A stretch of 60,725 bases of DNA from Flexilinea sp. (GCA_026645735.1 JAPKMT010000015.1:1-60725), one strand, 5' to 3'. Shown: positions 1 through 8,100, counted from the first letter of the stretch. The notes: generated by a model from the sequence alone, not told the origin. Program-made: numbers and translations.

Positions 1-63
1 GGACTCGAACCTGCGACCCCATCCTTGTAAGGGATGTGCTCTAACCAACTGAGCTATCCGCCC
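1..63 (-). tRNA. tRNA-Val (anticodon TAC), truncated by window edge
   Basis: Read on the minus strand, the acceptor 5' strand GGGCGGA begins at 63, followed by the D arm and an anticodon arm CATCC-CTTACAA-GGATG whose loop gives anticodon TAC (valine). The T arm runs into position 1, so roughly the last 11 nt lie outside the window. The visible 63 nt are identical to the second tRNA-Val at 1643-1716. A TATAAT box on the minus strand at 75-80 sits 12 nt upstream of the mature 5' end. Confidence 0.95.
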
Positions 64-74
64 GAATGTCGAAG

Positions 75-80
75 ATTATA
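75..80 (-). promoter_or_regulatory. -10 box of tRNA-Val copy 1
   Basis: TATAAT on the minus strand, 12 nt upstream of the tRNA 5' end. The second tRNA-Val has the same box at the same distance (1728-1733), which supports it. No convincing -35 hexamer was found. Confidence 0.6.
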
Positions 81-107
81 TCATAACAATCGGCAAACGA
101 TGAAAAA

Positions 108-131
108 CAGCGATTCGAAATATGGGGAGAA
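108..131 (+). repeat. Solo terminal repeat of the ~122-bp hairpin element (copy A)
   Basis: CAGCGATTCGAAATATGG and the following GGAGA match the left terminus of full copies such as 6526-6648. The central hairpin and right end are not recognisable downstream, so this is a decayed or solo end. The rest of 64-541 is AT-rich and I see no credible gene in it. Confidence 0.7.
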
Positions 132-541
132 TCGGTGCTATAGAATATGGTTGAAGTAGAAAAGCCCGATCCATTCTTTTGAAGATGCCAATTCTTCTCA
201 CATTGCACAGCAGGAAGAAATTCACCGTAAACGTTCCAAATTTCATAAAAACTGATGTTTTCCAATTCACGTTCCAATTCATATTGATCTTTTCCTGATC
301 ACAAGTATCTGATAAAATTCTCAACGACGTTACAATCAAAGTTTTTACAAAGTTTGACGCACACATTTTTTCTTTGCAAGGTTTCCTAAAGTCAGTATTT
401 TCTGTTAATCATCGCATGTAATCATACATATCCGATGTAATATGATAGTTATTTTCAATAATTTTTTTTTTGAATTTGGGTATCTATTTCTATCGTTGTA
501 TCTTATCTGAAGAATAAAATATTCCAGGGGGGCGGAAAAAA

Positions 542-1585
542 ATGAAAAAGTTTTCATATTGGTTCATAACGATTTTATTCGCGTTGGTTTCAATCAATTT
601 CGTTTCAGCGCAAGATCTGCAAGCGACCAACCAGGCGCTGCAATTGGAACTGAATATTATGAAACTCCAGGCAACGATGGATGCCCTGCAGGCTGAAATG
701 AATCAGACAAATAAGATTCCCGAAGACCCAAGCGGTGGGAAATTGACATGGGGAAGTCAAAATTCAGCATATTCTCCCACTCCAACCGCCTTAGGAAGTA
801 ACTATGCTCCTATCAATATGCAAAACTTTCCAGCTTTGGTTCGTCCACAAGTTCCGTATGGTCCTCCGCCGAGATGGGAAAAGCCGAGAACCAATCATTT
901 AACTGAGATCTATGTCGGCGAATCCGGTTCCTATCGAACCATCGCTGAAGCTCTGAAAAATTTGCCAGATAATGCAGGAGAAGTGATCCTGTACATGACA
1001 AGTGATACCGAAGAACCATCCGATGGATTTGGTATTCCCATCGATAAGAAAATCACAGTGCTCCGAATTGCCTCCAATACGGGAGAACATCGAACTGCAT
1101 GGCCTGCCGGTCGTTCGATTTGGTTTTTCTGCAATGGTGTCCCGTTCATTATCGAACCGGATGTAGAGTTCGCGAACAAAAGCATGATCATGGGCGGCGC
1201 CATCACTTATTCCAGGCATAATGTGCAAACCCCGCAAAGCGTCATCATCATTAATGGATCAGCCTGGTGGGTTTACGCTGGCGGCCAGTCAGGTGACAAC
1301 GGTTACAGTTCTACCGTGGATAATGCGCTCGTAATTATTAATGGCAAAGTCGATCGCGTATTCGCCGGAGGCCGGACCATTTATGGCGAAACCTTCGTCA
1401 ACCAATCCACTGTTGTATTGAACGGAACTGCGAATGAAATTTATTGCAGCGGATATACCGAATATGCGAATGCAAAAGCGACCGTAGGATCTGCAAATAT
1501 GCTGATTTATGGCTGGTATGGGATTTATGGACTAAGCCGCGGTCAAGGCGAAGCTTTCCTGCTGAATCCAACTGGCTGTTATTAA
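542..1585 (+). CDS. Secreted protein, coiled coil plus beta-helix-like domain
   Basis: The protein has 347 residues. Residues 1-24 form a signal peptide (KK, hydrophobic core, cleavage after VSAQ-like sequence). Residues about 27-60 are Leu/Gln/Met rich with heptad character, suggesting a short coiled coil. From about residue 120 the motif YVGESGSYRTIAEAL resembles the first strand of right-handed parallel beta-helix proteins, followed by short repeated strands such as SVIIINGSAWWVYAGG and ALVIINGKVDRVFAGG. These are consistent with stacked coils. The start is supported by a purine-rich AGGGGGGCGG just upstream. It is monocistronic between two tRNA-Val genes. The fold assignment is inference and no specific function can be named; adhesion or polysaccharide binding are possibilities only. 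Confidence 0.75.
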   Translation: MKKFSYWFITILFALVSINFVSAQDLQATNQALQLELNIMKLQATMDALQAEMNQTNKIPEDPSGGKLTWGSQNSAYSPTPTALGSNYAPINMQNFPALVRPQVPYGPPPRWEKPRTNHLTEIYVGESGSYRTIAEALKNLPDNAGEVILYMTSDTEEPSDGFGIPIDKKITVLRIASNTGEHRTAWPAGRSIWFFCNGVPFIIEPDVEFANKSMIMGGAITYSRHNVQTPQSVIIINGSAWWVYAGGQSGDNGYSSTVDNALVIINGKVDRVFAGGRTIYGETFVNQSTVVLNGTANEIYCSGYTEYANAKATVGSANMLIYGWYGIYGLSRGQGEAFLLNPTGCY

Positions 1586-1642
1586 TGCTTTAGATCGAAT
1601 CTGATTGGAAAATGTTTTGATGGTGCATCACAGAGAATCGAG

Positions 1643-1716
1643 TGGGCGGAACAGGACTCGAACCTGCGACCCCATCCTTGTAAGGGATGTGCTCTAACCA
1701 ACTGAGCTATCCGCCC
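1643..1716 (-). tRNA. tRNA-Val (anticodon TAC)
   Basis: A complete 74-nt cloverleaf on the minus strand: acceptor GGGCGGA pairs with TCCGCCC, the anticodon loop is CTTACAA (TAC), and the T loop is TTCGAGT. CCA is not encoded. It is identical to the copy at 1-63 over all shared bases. A TATAAT box lies at 1728-1733. Confidence 0.97.
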
Positions 1717-1727
1717 GAATGGAAAAG

Positions 1728-1733
1728 ATTATA
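1728..1733 (-). promoter_or_regulatory. -10 box of tRNA-Val copy 2
   Basis: TATAAT on the minus strand, 12 nt upstream of the mature tRNA end, in the same geometry as copy 1. Confidence 0.6.
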
Positions 1734-1770
1734 CTATATTTTTTAACAGTGAAGTATTTCTATATAGAGG

Positions 1771-1861
1771 CAGCAATTCGAAATATGAAAAGAATTCTTT
1801 GTTGTTCTTATGGTTTTGCGCGAAGCGCAAAACCATAAGAACAACAAATTTTCTCTTTTTC
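1771..1861 (+). repeat. Hairpin element, copy B (right end lost)
   Basis: The left terminus CAGCAATTCGAAATATG is followed by a perfect 21-bp stem: arms 1801-1821 and 1825-1845, loop GAA, closed by GCGC/GCGC. The stem middle (CTTATGG) differs from other copies, but the opposite arm matches it exactly. TTTTCTCTTTTT follows as in full copies, but the right terminus is absent. Confidence 0.9.
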
Positions 1862-1907
1862 CAGGCAAACTTCGTTTCAACGACCTGAAGGCAAGTATCC
1901 ATCAATC

Positions 1908-1949
1908 AAAAAATCCCTCGGGAATCAATTAATCAATGAGGGATTTTTT
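1908..1949. terminator. Bidirectional intrinsic terminator
   Basis: AAAAAATCCCTC (1908-1919) pairs with GAGGGATTTTTT (1938-1949) across an 18-nt loop, giving a U-tract on either strand. It probably ends minus-strand transcription from the mazG-like gene and/or the candidate small RNA. Confidence 0.85.
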
Positions 1950-1990
1950 GAACAAACAGGGAAACAATGGTCTTACTTCTGTCAGGTTCT
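1908..1990 (-). ncRNA. Candidate small RNA, ~83 nt, unknown family
   Basis: On the minus strand a TTGACA (2022-2027) and TATAAT (1997-2002) pair is followed about 85 nt later by a strong intrinsic terminator (1908-1949). No start codon with a ribosome site and no sizeable reading frame lies between. The predicted transcript runs from about 1990 to 1908. It matches no RNA family I recognise. The 19-nt spacer between the boxes is longer than ideal, so it could alternatively be only the tail of the mazG-like transcript. Confidence 0.4.
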
Positions 1991-1996
1991 AATACA

Positions 1997-2027
1997 ATTA
2001 TACTACAAATAAAAATCTTTTTGTCAA
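1997..2027 (-). promoter_or_regulatory. Sigma-70-like promoter of the candidate small RNA
   Basis: Consensus TTGACA at 2022-2027 and TATAAT at 1997-2002 on the minus strand, 19 nt apart. No coding start follows before the terminator at 1949-1908. The region 2030-2236 is AT-rich and I see no gene in it. Confidence 0.5.
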
Positions 2028-2236
2028 TGCATTAATCCATGCAAGGTTTACCAAAAACATGGATATTATATTTATTCAATTTGTAATGAACAAAATTAAA
2101 ATATTTCATGGTCGAAAGATTCAAGATCAAGCCTGATTATTCGAATCCTCTTGCATTAATCAAAGAATTAAATCTTACTGATAATCTTAATTATCGTAAA
2201 TCAATGGATATTTATCATAAAAAAAGAGGAAGAAAA

Positions 2237-2575
2237 TCAAATAACCCGATTCTGACTGGCTTCGCTGCTAAAGCCTTCCGGATACCGTTTTTCGAGTTTC
2301 GAGATATTTTTTTGTGCAACTTCCAGTAAATCAATTCCGATATCTTGAGAGTAAACTGCAACATACCAGAGGATATCGCCTAATTCCTCAATGACTTTTT
2401 CCTGATCATAGGGATGTCCGTGTAAAAATACCTTCTTGGTTCGGTTTGCCAATTCTCCAACTTCTCCAGCCAATGCCAGAGACCAGGTCAAATGCATCGT
2501 CTTTTCATCCATGGGTATCGTGGCTGTTCTCAAACATAATTTTTGGAATTCGTTCAGTGTTTCGAAATTTGTCAT
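2237..2575 (-). CDS. MazG-like nucleotide pyrophosphohydrolase
   Basis: A 112-residue protein of the all-alpha NTP pyrophosphatase (MazG/dUTPase-C) superfamily. The metal-binding signature is visible as GEVGEL (about residues 37-42) followed by EELGDILWYV (about residues 63-72), that is EXXE ... EXXD. These enzymes hydrolyse (d)NTPs to monophosphates and PPi and clean the nucleotide pool. Length is normal for the short single-domain type. The start has AAGGAAG four bases upstream. It stands alone, divergent from clpB, and its transcript probably ends at the terminator 1908-1949. Substrate preference cannot be read from the sequence. Confidence 0.85.
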   Translation of the reverse strand: MTNFETLNEFQKLCLRTATIPMDEKTMHLTWSLALAGEVGELANRTKKVFLHGHPYDQEKVIEELGDILWYVAVYSQDIGIDLLEVAQKNISKLEKRYPEGFSSEASQNRVI

Positions 2576-2897
2576 TTATCTTCCTTCATTAGAATATAGA
2601 TTTTTTCGTAAATTATTGTATTCAACCGAATCCCGGTTTTTCCATTTTCTATTGAAAACAATTATCTTTCTCTTATTTCGAAATAGCAGCGAAATTGTTA
2701 ATATCTTTTATATAAATTTTTTATACAATATTTTCAGTATACACGCATAATAATTATAGATTCTTGAAAAGATTATTTTGAAAACGATATACGAAGAAAT
2801 ACTGAATTTTTTTCGCCGATCAGTTTGATTAACAAGAACAATCAAATAAAAAATTGGAGCTGCGTTCAGACGATCGATAGCCCCGTGGAGTAAACAG
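2576..2897. other. Intergenic region upstream of clpB
   Basis: 322 bp of AT-rich divergent spacer. TTGAAA (2764-2769) and GATATA (2786-2791), 16 nt apart, are a possible plus-strand promoter for clpB. I searched by eye for a CIRCE inverted repeat (TTAGCACTC type) and found none, so HrcA control is not supported. Confidence 0.35.
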
Positions 2898-5471
2898 ATG
2901 AATTTTGAAAAATATACCCAAAAAGCACAGGAAGCTGTCAGTCAGTCACAGCAAATTGCCATCGAATTTTCACATCAGACGATTGAACCGGCTCATCTAT
3001 TATTGGCGCTTCTCCGCCAGCAAGACGGAATCATCCCGGCAATTGTTACACGAGTATCCGGAAGTATCGGCGGGCTGCAAACGGATCTTGAAAAGGATCT
3101 TGAAACGCATTCAAAAGTATACGGAAGCAACACTTCGTTGAGCATGTCCAAAACTACAGCAGACATCTTCGGAAATGCTGAAAAAATTGCCAAAGGCATG
3201 CAGGATGAATACGTTTCTACCGAACATTTATTCCTTGCACTGTGTGACAGCACAGAAGGGAAAAGATTATCACAATTCGGATTGACCAAGGATTCCATTC
3301 TAAAAGCATTGATGTCCATTCGGGGTCGTCAAAGAGTCACCAATCAAAATCCGGAGGAAACCTATCAGTCACTGGAAAAATATGGACGCGATTTGACTGC
3401 CATCGCACGTCAGGGAAAACTGGATCCTGTAATCGGACGGGATGAAGAAATCCGGCGGACGATTCAAATATTGTCGCGCAGGACGAAAAATAATCCGGCA
3501 TTGATCGGTGATCCGGGTGTCGGAAAAACTGCCGTTGTCGAAGGGCTTGCCCAGCGAATCGTCAAAGGAGATGTTCCGGAAGGGCTGAAAAATAAACGAT
3601 TAGTCCAACTGGACATGTCCGCATTGGTTGCTGGCGCTAAGTTTCGTGGTGACTTTGAAGAACGTCTGAAAGCGGTTCTGAAAGAGATTACGGACTCAGA
3701 AGGTGAAATCATCCTTTTCATTGACGAAATGCATACCATCGTTGGAGCGGGCGCTGCGGAAGGATCCATGGATGCCGGCAACATGATCAAGCCAATGTTG
3801 GCACGCGGGGAATTACATCTGATCGGAGCCACTACACTCGATGAATATCGTAAATATATCGAAAAAGATGCTGCATTGGAAAGACGTTTTCAGACCGTGC
3901 TGGTAGAAGAACCGACTGTTGAAGATACCATCAGCATTTTACGTGGATTGAAGCAGCGCTATGAAGTCCATCATGGTGTCCGAATCACAGATCCGGCTGT
4001 CATCGCTGCGGCAACACTCTCAAATCGCTATATTACAGACCGGCATCTGCCGGATAAAGCCATAGATCTGATCGATGAAGCTGCTGCCCGCCTTAGGACT
4101 GAAATTGATTCGAAGCCGCAGATCCTGGATGATATCGACCGGCAGATTATGCAGCTCGAAATCGAAAAACAGGCGCTCCAGAAAGAACACGATATCGCAT
4201 CCAAAGAACGTTTAAAGAAGATTGAAGAGGATCTTTCCAATCTGAAAGAGAAAGCCGATACCCTGTCCACTCGATGGCACACAGAAAAAGAATCCATCCT
4301 CAATCTCCGTATCATAAAAGAGAAATTGGAAGATGTAAATTTAAAAATTGAACAATCCGAACGAAACAGTAATCTGGAACAAGCTGCCCGACTGCGCTAT
4401 GGGGAACTGCCTGCGCTGGAAAAACAGCGAAATGAAGCTGAAAACTTACTAAAAACCTTGCAGAAAGAAGGAGCATTGTTAAAAGAGGAAGTCGATGATG
4501 AGGAAATTGCTGTTGTCGTCGGAAAATGGACTGGAATTCCGGTATCGCGCTTATTGGAAAGCGAAATGCAGAAACTCTCTCACATGGAAGAACGGCTGCA
4601 TCAACGTGTAATTGGCCAGAATGATGCGGTCAACGCCGTCAGCAATGCAGTTCGCCGCTCACGGGCCGGTTTACAAGACCCAAACCGCCCCATCGGATCC
4701 TTTATTTTTATCGGTCCGACAGGTGTAGGAAAAACCGAACTGGCCAAAGCGCTGGCTGAATTTCTGTTTGATGACGAAAAAGCTATTGTTCGAATTGATA
4801 TGAGTGAATATCAGGAAAAGCATACCGTTTCCCGACTGATCGGTGCGCCTCCCGGATATGTCGGTTATGAAGAGGGCGGCCAATTGACTGAATCCGTCCG
4901 CCGTCACCCGTATAGTGTTGTTTTGTTTGATGAAATTGAAAAAGCCCATCGTGAAGTCTTTAATGTTTTATTGCAAGTTCTTGATGATGGACGGCTCACT
5001 GACGGACAGGGCAGGACAGTCGATTTTCGCAATACAGTGATCATCATGACTTCGAATGCAGGTTCTGATTTATGGATGAACGGAACACAGATCGTGAGTC
5101 GTGAAGCGATTAATCGTGTATTACAAAACACTTTTCGCCCGGAATTTCTTAACCGTCTTGATGAGATCGTCGTATTTCATCCTTTGGCGATCAGCGATTT
5201 ACAGCTTATCGTGAGCATCCAGTTGGAAAAAGTTCGTCAGCTCCTGCGGCAAAGGGAGATAGCGCTCGAGTTATCAGATTCTGCCATCAGCTATCTGGTT
5301 GAAGCAGGAACGGATATCGAATATGGCGCCCGGCCTTTAAAGCGGGCTATCCAGCAAAACCTGTTGGATCCTCTTGCGTCTGACATGATCAATGGAAAAT
5401 TTACAGTTGGAGACACGATTCACGTTGATATGGATCCAAACCAGGAAAATCTCATTTTTACCAAAGAATAA
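2898..5471 (+). CDS. clpB: ATP-dependent disaggregase ClpB
   Basis: An 857-residue Hsp100 chaperone, normal length for ClpB. It threads aggregated proteins through a hexameric ring, working with DnaK. Visible parts: Clp N domain with two repeats (residues 1-145); first AAA+ module with Walker A GDPGVGKT near 204 and Walker [10 protein letters not shown]; the long coiled-coil middle domain (about 410-530) that separates ClpB from ClpA/ClpC; second AAA+ module with GPTGVGKT near 606, pore loop motif GYVGYEEGG and Walker [12 protein letters not shown]-terminal small domain. There is no ClpP-docking IGF-type loop evident. It is monocistronic, with GTGGAG about 7 nt before the ATG and a strong terminator at 5496-5541. 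Confidence 0.98.
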   Translation: MNFEKYTQKAQEAVSQSQQIAIEFSHQTIEPAHLLLALLRQQDGIIPAIVTRVSGSIGGLQTDLEKDLETHSKVYGSNTSLSMSKTTADIFGNAEKIAKGMQDEYVSTEHLFLALCDSTEGKRLSQFGLTKDSILKALMSIRGRQRVTNQNPEETYQSLEKYGRDLTAIARQGKLDPVIGRDEEIRRTIQILSRRTKNNPALIGDPGVGKTAVVEGLAQRIVKGDVPEGLKNKRLVQLDMSALVAGAKFRGDFEERLKAVLKEITDSEGEIILFIDEMHTIVGAGAAEGSMDAGNMIKPMLARGELHLIGATTLDEYRKYIEKDAALERRFQTVLVEEPTVEDTISILRGLKQRYEVHHGVRITDPAVIAAATLSNRYITDRHLPDKAIDLIDEAAARLRTEIDSKPQILDDIDRQIMQLEIEKQALQKEHDIASKERLKKIEEDLSNLKEKADTLSTRWHTEKESILNLRIIKEKLEDVNLKIEQSERNSNLEQAARLRYGELPALEKQRNEAENLLKTLQKEGALLKEEVDDEEIAVVVGKWTGIPVSRLLESEMQKLSHMEERLHQRVIGQNDAVNAVSNAVRRSRAGLQDPNRPIGSFIFIGPTGVGKTELAKALAEFLFDDEKAIVRIDMSEYQEKHTVSRLIGAPPGYVGYEEGGQLTESVRRHPYSVVLFDEIEKAHREVFNVLLQVLDDGRLTDGQGRTVDFRNTVIIMTSNAGSDLWMNGTQIVSREAINRVLQNTFRPEFLNRLDEIVVFHPLAISDLQLIVSIQLEKVRQLLRQREIALELSDSAISYLVEAGTDIEYGARPLKRAIQQNLLDPLASDMINGKFTVGDTIHVDMDPNQENLIFTKE

Positions 5472-5495
5472 TTCTGAAAGTGTATTTCTTCTGAC

Positions 5496-5541
5496 AAAGC
5501 GGATCATGGCTCAAGGTAATACTGCCATGATCCGCTTTTTT
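5496..5541 (+). terminator. Intrinsic terminator of clpB
   Basis: AAAGCGGATCATGG (5496-5509) pairs perfectly with CCATGATCCGCTTT (5525-5538), followed by a T run to 5541. The loop is 15 nt. Confidence 0.95.
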
Positions 5542-5632
5542 CGCCCAACCGATCCTGATCGGCATAATCAGCTCTGTCGTTACAATAAGGGGGAAATTAT
5601 TACTCGTCAACGCACAACGGTTTAAACAAATC

Positions 5633-5740
5633 TTTTCCAAATTTCTAATTACTGAGAGAAATTACAGTAATTAGAAATTTGGAAAAGCCTTTTGAGAAAA
5701 AAATGAGGTCTTGTTGTTGTGTTGTTTGGAATTGCTGAAT
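5633..5740 (-). repeat. Hairpin element, copy C, with an added head-to-head terminus
   Basis: The right terminus occurs twice in inverted orientation. The arms at 5633-5654 and 5665-5686 are 22-bp perfect complements around 10 nt (each has the core CTAATTACTG or its complement). Downstream follow the AGCCTTTTGAGAAAAA segment, one half of the central palindrome (TTGTTGTTGTGTTG at 5711-5724), and a degenerate left terminus (GGAATTGCTG). The second half of the hairpin is deleted. It lies between the clpB terminator and the upp start. Confidence 0.8.
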
Positions 5741-5812
5741 TTCCCTGCAATTTCCAGTTTTCCTTTTTCAAACGGGTATAATTGTTTTCGATATATTTAT
5801 AACGGAGGCCCA

Positions 5813-6442
5813 ATGTCCAACGTAACAATTACGAATCACCCATTAATTGAGCACAAACTGTCAATTTTACGTGATGTCAATACGAACCCCACAATTTTTC
5901 GCCAGCTTGTGAGTGAATTGGGGGCTCTTTTATGTTATGAAGCAACACGTGATCTGCCGATAAAACCTGTTGAAGTTCAAACTCCATTAACCACCATGAC
6001 TGCCTATGAAATGCAGGAAAGTATCGCACTCATTCCAATTCTTCGTGCCGGCCTGGGAATGGTGGAGGGGATATGGGCTTTGATTCCCAACGCTCATGTA
6101 TTCCATATCGGTTTTTATCGCAATGAACAAACACTGGAACCGGTAGAGTATTACAACAAATTACCAAAAAACCATCCATTTAATACTTGTCTGATCCTTG
6201 ATCCGATGCTCGCCACTGGTGGATCAGCTATTGCGACAACAGACATCATCAAACACTGGGGAGCAAAGAAGATTAAGTTTGTTGGTCTGATTGGAGCACC
6301 TGAAGGGATTCGTGCATTACAGGATGCCCATCCCGATGTCGATATCCATCTGGCAGCTATTGATGATCATCTGAACGAAAAGGGATACATTGTTCCGGGA
6401 CTCGGAGATGCCGGAGATCGTCAATTTGGAACAGTTTTTTAG
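5813..6442 (+). CDS. upp: Uracil phosphoribosyltransferase
   Basis: A 209-residue type I PRTase that converts uracil and PRPP to UMP in pyrimidine salvage. The N-terminal ITNHPLIEHKLSILRD and the PRPP loop LILDPMLATGGSA are diagnostic, as is the C-terminal uracil-binding segment (IVPGLGDAGDR). I chose ATG 5813 because GGAGG sits 4 nt upstream and the family starts here. The frame is open upstream to 5711, but that extension runs into the hairpin repeat and is not conserved-looking. TATAAT at 5777-5782 may be the -10 box. A terminator follows at 6469-6512. Confidence 0.97.
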   Translation: MSNVTITNHPLIEHKLSILRDVNTNPTIFRQLVSELGALLCYEATRDLPIKPVEVQTPLTTMTAYEMQESIALIPILRAGLGMVEGIWALIPNAHVFHIGFYRNEQTLEPVEYYNKLPKNHPFNTCLILDPMLATGGSAIATTDIIKHWGAKKIKFVGLIGAPEGIRALQDAHPDVDIHLAAIDDHLNEKGYIVPGLGDAGDRQFGTVF

Positions 6443-6468
6443 TCCACGCTCTACAAAAATTTCGAATT

Positions 6469-6512
6469 AAAACGGGTGCAATGATAATAATTCATACCGG
6501 TACCCGTTTTTT
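6469..6512 (+). terminator. Intrinsic terminator of upp
   Basis: AAAACGGGT (6469-6477) pairs with ACCCGTTTT, followed by T residues to 6512. The 24-nt loop contains the small palindrome TACCGGTA. Confidence 0.8.
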
Positions 6513-6525
6513 GATTGATTATAGC

Positions 6526-6648
6526 CAGCGATTCGAAATATGGGGAGAGTTATTTGTTGTTGTGTTGTTTTTGCGCAAAGCGCAAAAACAACACAACAAC
6601 ATGTTTTCTCTTTTTTCTCAAAAGGCTTTTCCAAATTTCAAATTACTG
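6526..6648 (+). mobile_element. Hairpin element, copy D, full length with target duplication
   Basis: This 123-bp copy is the best type example. The left terminus is CAGCGATTCGAAATATGG. The central stem of 22 bp has arms 6555-6576 and 6580-6601 with loop AAA. Then come TTTTCTCTTTTTTCTC, AAAAGGCTTTTCC and the right terminus ending ATTACTG. The direct repeat GATTATAG is present at 6517-6524 and 6649-6656, with one extra C at 6525. It was inserted between the upp terminator and the 3' end of the GNAT gene, only 4 nt from the latter's stop codon. Confidence 0.92.
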
Positions 6649-6660
6649 GATTATAGTAGA

Positions 6661-7212
6661 CTACTTCAGGATTTTTGCATAAATTTTTGCGTCACAAAAA
6701 TTCCCTTGCACTGGAAGACGCTTCCGATAAACACCTTCCTGCACCATACCAAGTTTTTGCATGACACGTTCAGAATTAAAGTTATCGATTTCGCATTGCG
6801 CCTCAACGCGATGGAGATCAAGATACATTGCACCAGCATCGATCATTGCATTCGCTGCCTCGACGACGTATCCATGGCCCCAGTATCGTGGAGATAAACA
6901 ATATCCCAACTCACCCATTAACATATCAAAATCAATTGTGACAAATGCAATGGTTCCAATCAATTTATTTTCTTCTTTTAAAATGATACCTCTGTCAATC
7001 TGCAGTCTCTTCCCTTCCACTTCTTCAAGAAACTTCAGGAAAGCTCTTGTATCTTCAATTGTCCTGTGGGCAGACCAGCTCATAAACTGAGCAACCTCAG
7101 GTTTTGATGCATATTCGAAAATATCGTTTTCATCTTCCCAACGGATGGGGCGAAGAATCAACCGATCAGTCGTAATCGACTCCGGAAATTGAGCTAAAGT
7201 ATCAAAAGACAC
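6661..7212 (-). CDS. GNAT acetyltransferase, RimJ/RimL type
   Basis: About 183 residues of the Acetyltransf_3 family, which acetylates N-termini or amino groups using acetyl-CoA. The features are TTDRLILRPI at the N-terminus and, near the CoA-binding loop, YCLSPRYWGHGYVVEA, the usual R/Q-x-x-G-x-G/A region in a variant form. HRVEAQCEIDNFNSERVMQKLGM is the conserved C-terminal block. I prefer the GTG at 7212 because GGAGG lies 8 nt upstream; an ATG at 7227 and a TTG at 7236 are in frame but lack a ribosome site. Target unknown. Copy D of the hairpin element lies directly after its stop. Confidence 0.85.
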   Translation of the reverse strand: MSFDTLAQFPESITTDRLILRPIRWEDENDIFEYASKPEVAQFMSWSAHRTIEDTRAFLKFLEEVEGKRLQIDRGIILKEENKLIGTIAFVTIDFDMLMGELGYCLSPRYWGHGYVVEAANAMIDAGAMYLDLHRVEAQCEIDNFNSERVMQKLGMVQEGVYRKRLPVQGNFCDAKIYAKILK

Positions 7213-7479
7213 TTTATTTGCCTCCATAATGAGCAAATGTTTTTTTACAATTTAATTTTTTTGGTAATTGAAAATATATCGAAAAGTAATTAATAATTGT
7301 CACGAAGTCTATAATCCTTTTAGATTTGAAAAAAAAATTCATGCTAAAATTGATAAGCGTCATAGAATCCTTATGACATATGTAATATTACGCCAATATA
7401 TTCGTAGTAATTTTATCACGAAGGTCATTTGAATGGAATTAATATACCCTGAAATTATGAATCAAAACAAGGAGCTTTT

Positions 7480-8100
7480 ATGTTAGTTGGTGCTCGAATG
7501 ACATATCCTGTGATTACAATCAGTCCAAGAGCAACTGTGGATGCAGCCAGTGATTTGATTAAGAAAGAATCAATTCATTCGCTTCCGGTTGTCGATCGTC
7601 AGGGTCGCTTATTAGGTTTGATTTCAAAAAATGAGCTTGATCGCGTTCTGTGCAAAAATGATTCACTCAATGAAGCAGAATCTGAGATTTTAGTCGAAGA
7701 CTGTATGATGACACAGGTATTGACAGTTACCGAGAACACACCAATTGAAGAGGCTGCCCGAATTATTTCGGATTACGATATTAAATCACTTCCCGTTCTC
7801 CGCGGTAATTATGTAGTCGGGATCATCACAGCAACCTCTTTAATTCGAATTTTTCTGGAAATGACAGGAGCCCGTTCTCAGGGAATTCGTTTAACTTTGC
7901 TGGTTGAGGATATTCCAGGCAAGATATTTGCTATTTTTAAGAGAATCTGTGAAATGAATGGAAATGTCGTTTCTTTTTCAACATACAACTCAGATGAAAA
8001 GGGATTCAAAATGATGACCTTAAAAATAGACGGGATTGAAAAATATGAGTTAAAACAAGCTATCACACCGTTAGTTTATAAAATTGCGGATATCCGATAA
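7480..8100 (+). CDS. CBS-pair / ACT domain regulatory protein (AcuB-like)
   Basis: The 206-residue protein has two CBS motifs (about residues 1-60 and 73-130, each with an SLPVV or SLPVL-type core). They form one Bateman module that typically binds adenosine nucleotides. An ACT-like domain follows (about 138-206, starting LTLLVEDIPGKIFAIF). It resembles the AcuB architecture, but there is no acuA/acuC nearby, so I do not assign acetoin metabolism. AAGGAG five bases before ATG 7480 supports the start. The ligand and the partner enzyme are unknown. Confidence 0.85.
   Translation: MLVGARMTYPVITISPRATVDAASDLIKKESIHSLPVVDRQGRLLGLISKNELDRVLCKNDSLNEAESEILVEDCMMTQVLTVTENTPIEEAARIISDYDIKSLPVLRGNYVVGIITATSLIRIFLEMTGARSQGIRLTLLVEDIPGKIFAIFKRICEMNGNVVSFSTYNSDEKGFKMMTLKIDGIEKYELKQAITPLVYKIADIR

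Noticed and set aside
76..366. 96-codon minus-strand frame after tRNA-Val
   Set aside because: It runs through the solo repeat end and AT-rich spacer, lacks a ribosome site and has no coherent protein features.
1..1716. Integrative island between two tRNA-Val copies
   Set aside because: The second tRNA is complete and the first is full-length as far as visible, and both have their own -10 boxes; no integrase is present.
2108..2329. 73-codon plus-strand frame before the mazG-like gene
   Set aside because: Second half is antisense to the mazG-like 3' end; no ribosome site and no recognisable features.
2576..2897. CIRCE/HrcA operator upstream of clpB
   Set aside because: No TTAGCACTC-type inverted repeat with 9-nt spacing was found.
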